Of a DNA stretch of 14,914 nucleotides, positions 12,193 through 14,914 are shown piece by piece. The stretch comes from Dehalococcoidia bacterium. GTDB lineage: Bacteria > Chloroflexota > Dehalococcoidia > Tepidiformales > Tepidiformaceae. The stretch's first letter is position 1; each line of letters starts with the position of its first letter. The notes beneath the pieces were generated by a model. It was not told the DNA's origin. It made no database searches and saw nothing but the letters and a program-made list of their open reading frames with translations. The stretch spans positions 1 through 14,914 of the forward strand of contig VXRS01000080.1 of NCBI GenBank assembly GCA_009838385.1, in the 5' to 3' direction. The translations under genes were made by a program, and so were the position numbers.

Positions 12193-14914
12193 GCGTCCCT
12201 CCGCCGCACGCCCGCGACCACCTCGACCCCGTCGAGCGAGAACGCCGTCTGCTGCGCGTCCTCGGGCGGCGCTTCCGTGAACAGCTCGACGGAGAGCGTC
12301 TCGCCCTTCACGTAGTCGCCGTGCGCCGCCAGCACGCGGGCGATGGTGTCGCCGCCCGCGCACCAGCTGGTGATGCGGTCACTCAGCTCAAAGTCCGCCT
12401 CGCGCCGCAGGTCCTGGAGATGCCGCACGAGCTCCCGTGCGATCCCCTCGTCCGCGAGCTCGTCGCTGATAGCCGTCGCCACCCCAACCGTATACCCGGC
12501 CTCGCTCACGACGGCGTAGCCCTCGCCCTCACGCATCTCGACGAGCAACTCGTCGGGCGCGAGCTCGTGGCCCGCGACCGTGACGTTCTGGCCAGCGCGA
12601 ACCGCCGCCGCTACCTCCCCGGCATCGAGCTCGCCGAGGACGGAACGCACCGCCCCCATCTCGCGTCCCAGCCGCGGGCCCAGCACCGGCAGGTTCGGCT
12701 TGATCTCGAACGTGACGATGCCCGCCTCGTCCTCCAGCGTGCTCAACGCCTTCACGTTCAGCTCCTCCAGCAGGAGCGCCTCCTGCCGCGCGAGCACGGC
12801 CGCCTCCGCGTCGTCGCGGGGACGCACCAGCACCTCCGCGAGCGGCTGCCGCACCTTGATCGACGCCTTCGCCCGGGCCGCCCGCCCCATCGAGGCGACC
12901 CGCTTCACGAGCTGCGTCTCCGCGTTCAGCGACTCGTCCACAAACACGTCGCCGCCCGGCACCAACGCGACCGGCTCGGGCCAGTCGGCGAGGTGCACGC
13001 TCTCCGGCGCATCCCCGTCGACCCCGCGCGCGAGGTTCCGCCACAGCTCCTCCGCCAGGAACGGCGTGAACGGCGCCAGCAGCTTCGCCAGCGTGGTCAG
13101 GGCCGTGTGCAGCGTGAAGTACGCGCTGCGCTTGTCCGCGTCGTCTCCCGACACGCCCCGCCAGAAACGCCGTCGCGAGCGGCGCACGTACCAGTTCGAG
13201 AGGTCGTCGACGAATGCCTCGATGGCGCGCGAGGCGACCGTCGGGTCGTAGTCGTCGAGCCCCGCCGTCACGCGCTCGGTGAGGGCGTTCAGCTCGCTCA
13301 GGAGCCAGCGGTCCAGCTCCGGCGGCTCGCCCCCGGGGCGCTCGCGCGGGTCCAGCCCGTCGATGTTCGCGTAGCTCACGAAGAAGCTGTAGACGTTCCA
13401 GAGCGTGAGCTGGAAGCGCCGCAGGCTCTCGTTCATGAGCCGCACGCTGAAGCGCCGCGAGCTCCCCACCGGCGCCGACGCGTAGATGTACCAGCGCACG
13501 GCGTCCGCCCCCAGCTCGTCCAGCAGGTCGAACGGCTCGATCACATTGCCCTTGCTCTTCGACATCTTCACGCCGTGCTCGTCCTGGATGTGGCCGTGGC
13601 AGATGACGTTCCGGTAGCTGATCTCCTCGGGCGTCGCCTCCGCCGCGTTCAGCAGGGCGGCCTCCGCGTGCAGCGTGTAGAACCACCCGCGCGTCTGGTC
13701 GATCGCCTCGCAGATGAAGTCGGCCGGGAACATCCGGTCGAACTCGTCCTGGTTCTCGAAGGGGTAGTGCCACTGCGCGTACGGCATCGCCCCGCTGTCG
13801 AACCAGGCGTCCGCCACCTCGGGCACGCGCCGCATCTCCCCTTCGCACCCGTCCCCGTCGCACCGCAGGGCGATCGCGTCGATGTAGGGCCGGTGCAGGT
13901 CGTCGAGGGCCTCTGCCGCGGCGCGGTCGACGGCCCGCTCCGCCAGCTCCGCCCGGGACCCCACGACCACCACCTCCGGGCACCCGTCGCACACCCAGAA
14001 CGGCAGGGGCGTGCCCCAGTAGCGCTCCCGGCTGACGGCCCAGTCGACGTTGTTCTCGAGCCAGTTGCCGAAGCGCCCCCGCTTGATGTGGTCGGGCTGC
14101 CAGTTGATGCGGGTGTTGCCCGAGAGCAGCCGCTCCCGCTGCGCCGTCGTGCGGATGTACCAGCTCGGCTTGGCGTAGTAGAGGAGCGGAGAGTCGCAGC
14201 GCCAGCAGAACGGGTAGGTGTGCGTGATGCGCTCGCTGCGCAGCAGCAGTCCCCGCTCGTCGAGGTCGCGGATGACCTCGCGGTCGGCGTCCTTGGCGAA
14301 CTGCCCCTCGCCCGGCAGCCCCTCCGCCATCGTCCCGTGCGTGTCGATTGGCTGGGCGAAGAGCAGGCCGTGCTCCTTGCCGTCGTCGAAGTCCTCGCCG
14401 CCGAACGCCGGCGCGATGTGCACGATGCCCGTGCCGTCGTCGAGCGAGACGTGGTCCGCCACGAGCACGCGGCGCAGCCCCTCCGTCTCCTCGCCCGCCT
14501 CAAGCGGCCGCAGGTGGCCATCGTTCCCGAAGCGGCGCACCGTCGCCCCCACCACCTCGGGCCGGTACAGCGGCTCGTAGGCGAGCCCGACAAGCTCCGA
14601 GCCCTGGAACGTGCGCAGCGCCGCCCGTTCCTCGCCGAGCACGCCCTCCGCCAGCGCCTCCGCCACGATCAGCCGCTCGCCCTCGTGCTCATACAACCCG
14701 TAGGGGGCGTCCTCCATCACGGCGAGGGCGGTGTTGCCGGGCAGCGTCCACGGCGTCGTCGTCCAGGCCACGATGCTCGTAGCCGGACCTTCCCCGAGCC
14801 CGATGCGCTCGCGCGCCTCCGCCGGTAGCCGGAACTTGATGTAGACGCTCGGGTCCGGCACGTCGTCCTGGTACCCCTGCGAGAGTTCGTGGTCGCTCAG
14901 GCTCGTCTCGCAGC
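12189..14914 (-). CDS. ileS: Isoleucyl-tRNA synthetase, N-terminus beyond window
   Basis: The visible 907 codons lack only the N-terminal part, with the HIGH motif. The frame enters at the window edge as CETSLSDHELSQGYQ, so the apparent start at 14861 is internal. The CP1 editing domain shows WTTTPWTLPGNTA and GTGIVHIAPAFGGEDF. The catalytic core resumes with DAWFDSGAMPYAQWHYPF and the KMSKSKGN loop near 13,545-13,570. The anticodon-binding helices contain LTLWNVYSFFVSYANID and SNWYVRRSRRRFW. Cysteine pairs CWRC, CDGC and C-x4-C may bind zinc. The enzyme attaches isoleucine to tRNA-Ile and clears valine. The WHYPF and YSFFVSYANID segments resemble the second bacterial class, related to eukaryotic cytosolic enzymes. 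Its stop overlaps the HAD gene. Confidence 0.97.
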   Translation of the reverse strand, partial: CETSLSDHELSQGYQDDVPDPSVYIKFRLPAEARERIGLGEGPATSIVAWTTTPWTLPGNTALAVMEDAPYGLYEHEGERLIVAEALAEGVLGEERAALRTFQGSELVGLAYEPLYRPEVVGATVRRFGNDGHLRPLEAGEETEGLRRVLVADHVSLDDGTGIVHIAPAFGGEDFDDGKEHGLLFAQPIDTHGTMAEGLPGEGQFAKDADREVIRDLDERGLLLRSERITHTYPFCWRCDSPLLYYAKPSWYIRTTAQRERLLSGNTRINWQPDHIKRGRFGNWLENNVDWAVSRERYWGTPLPFWVCDGCPEVVVVGSRAELAERAVDRAAAEALDDLHRPYIDAIALRCDGDGCEGEMRRVPEVADAWFDSGAMPYAQWHYPFENQDEFDRMFPADFICEAIDQTRGWFYTLHAEAALLNAAEATPEEISYRNVICHGHIQDEHGVKMSKSKGNVIEPFDLLDELGADAVRWYIYASAPVGSSRRFSVRLMNESLRRFQLTLWNVYSFFVSYANIDGLDPRERPGGEPPELDRWLLSELNALTERVTAGLDDYDPTVASRAIEAFVDDLSNWYVRRSRRRFWRGVSGDDADKRSAYFTLHTALTTLAKLLAPFTPFLAEELWRNLARGVDGDAPESVHLADWPEPVALVPGGDVFVDESLNAETQLVKRVASMGRAARAKASIKVRQPLAEVLVRPRDDAEAAVLARQEALLLEELNVKALSTLEDEAGIVTFEIKPNLPVLGPRLGREMGAVRSVLGELDAGEVAAAVRAGQNVTVAGHELAPDELLVEMREGEGYAVVSEAGYTVGVATAISDELADEGIARELVRHLQDLRREADFELSDRITSWCAGGDTIARVLAAHGDYVKGETLSVELFTEAPPEDAQQTAFSLDGVEVVAGVRRRDA
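12197..12202 (-). promoter_or_regulatory. Shine-Dalgarno (GGAGGG) of the HAD gene within ileS
   Basis: GGAGGG stands 4 bases before the HAD ATG, inside the last codons of ileS. It decides the start at 12192 in preference to the longer open frame. Confidence 0.7.

Noticed and set aside
12193..12363. Longer start for the HAD hydrolase
   Set aside because: The added residues are Arg/Gly-rich and come from the ileS 3' end in another frame. The Shine-Dalgarno and ATGA overlap support 12192.
11868..14828. Open frame of 986 codons antisense to ileS
   Set aside because: The translation is low-complexity, Arg/Pro/Ala/His-rich, and overlaps a complete set of IleS motifs on the other strand.

Overview
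The window is very G+C-rich, gene-dense bacterial chromosome with housekeeping content. It holds thirteen protein genes, no gap longer than about 110 bp, and no RNA gene, mobile element or CRISPR array that I can see. An HrcA/CIRCE-controlled hrcA-grpE-dnaK cluster, a DnaK ending in VEGEFREV, a class 2 type isoleucyl-tRNA synthetase, lgt, fabI and a large multi-Cache surface protein together suggest Chloroflexota, perhaps Dehalococcoidia. That placement is inferred from gene content and style, not from a phylogenetic test.

Layout. Positions 1-649 (-) hold the N-terminal part of an amidohydrolase, divergent from a small two-cluster ferredoxin (685-912, +). The ferredoxin converges on a class II aldolase-like gene (909-1463, -). 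Upstream of that on the minus strand is the heat-shock operon, read in the order hrcA, grpE, dnaK (5119 down to 1484). A perfect CIRCE operator (5141-5167) sits between hrcA and the divergent nadD (5193-5780, +). nadD runs tail-to-tail into a minus-strand pair, lgt and a glutaredoxin-like gene (6909 down to 5771). Divergent from lgt are fabI and a zinc-free quinone-oxidoreductase-like MDR gene (6991-8777, +). Three bases beyond is the end of a 859-residue membrane-anchored protein made of six tandem Cache-like domains (8781-11360, -). The window ends with a HAD hydrolase and the C-terminal 907 codons of ileS (12189-14914, -), which form another overlapping pair.

Gene relationships. HrcA and CIRCE control the chaperone genes and may also affect nadD, since the operator is the only obvious site in a 73-bp divergent spacer. 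Lgt anchors lipoproteins, FabI completes fatty-acid elongation and IleS charges tRNA-Ile; these are general functions rather than one pathway. Three minus-strand junctions (hrcA/grpE, lgt/glutaredoxin, ileS/HAD) are ATGA stop-start overlaps.

What stands out: (i) the six-Cache protein with no signalling output domain; (ii) a recurring TANNNT box 6-8 bases before the start codon of six genes that lack a Shine-Dalgarno sequence, suggesting leaderless transcripts, while operon-internal grpE, dnaK and the HAD gene have strong Shine-Dalgarno sequences; (iii) a valine in FabI at the position where G93V gives triclosan resistance in E. coli; (iv) convergent genes that share stop-codon palindromes.
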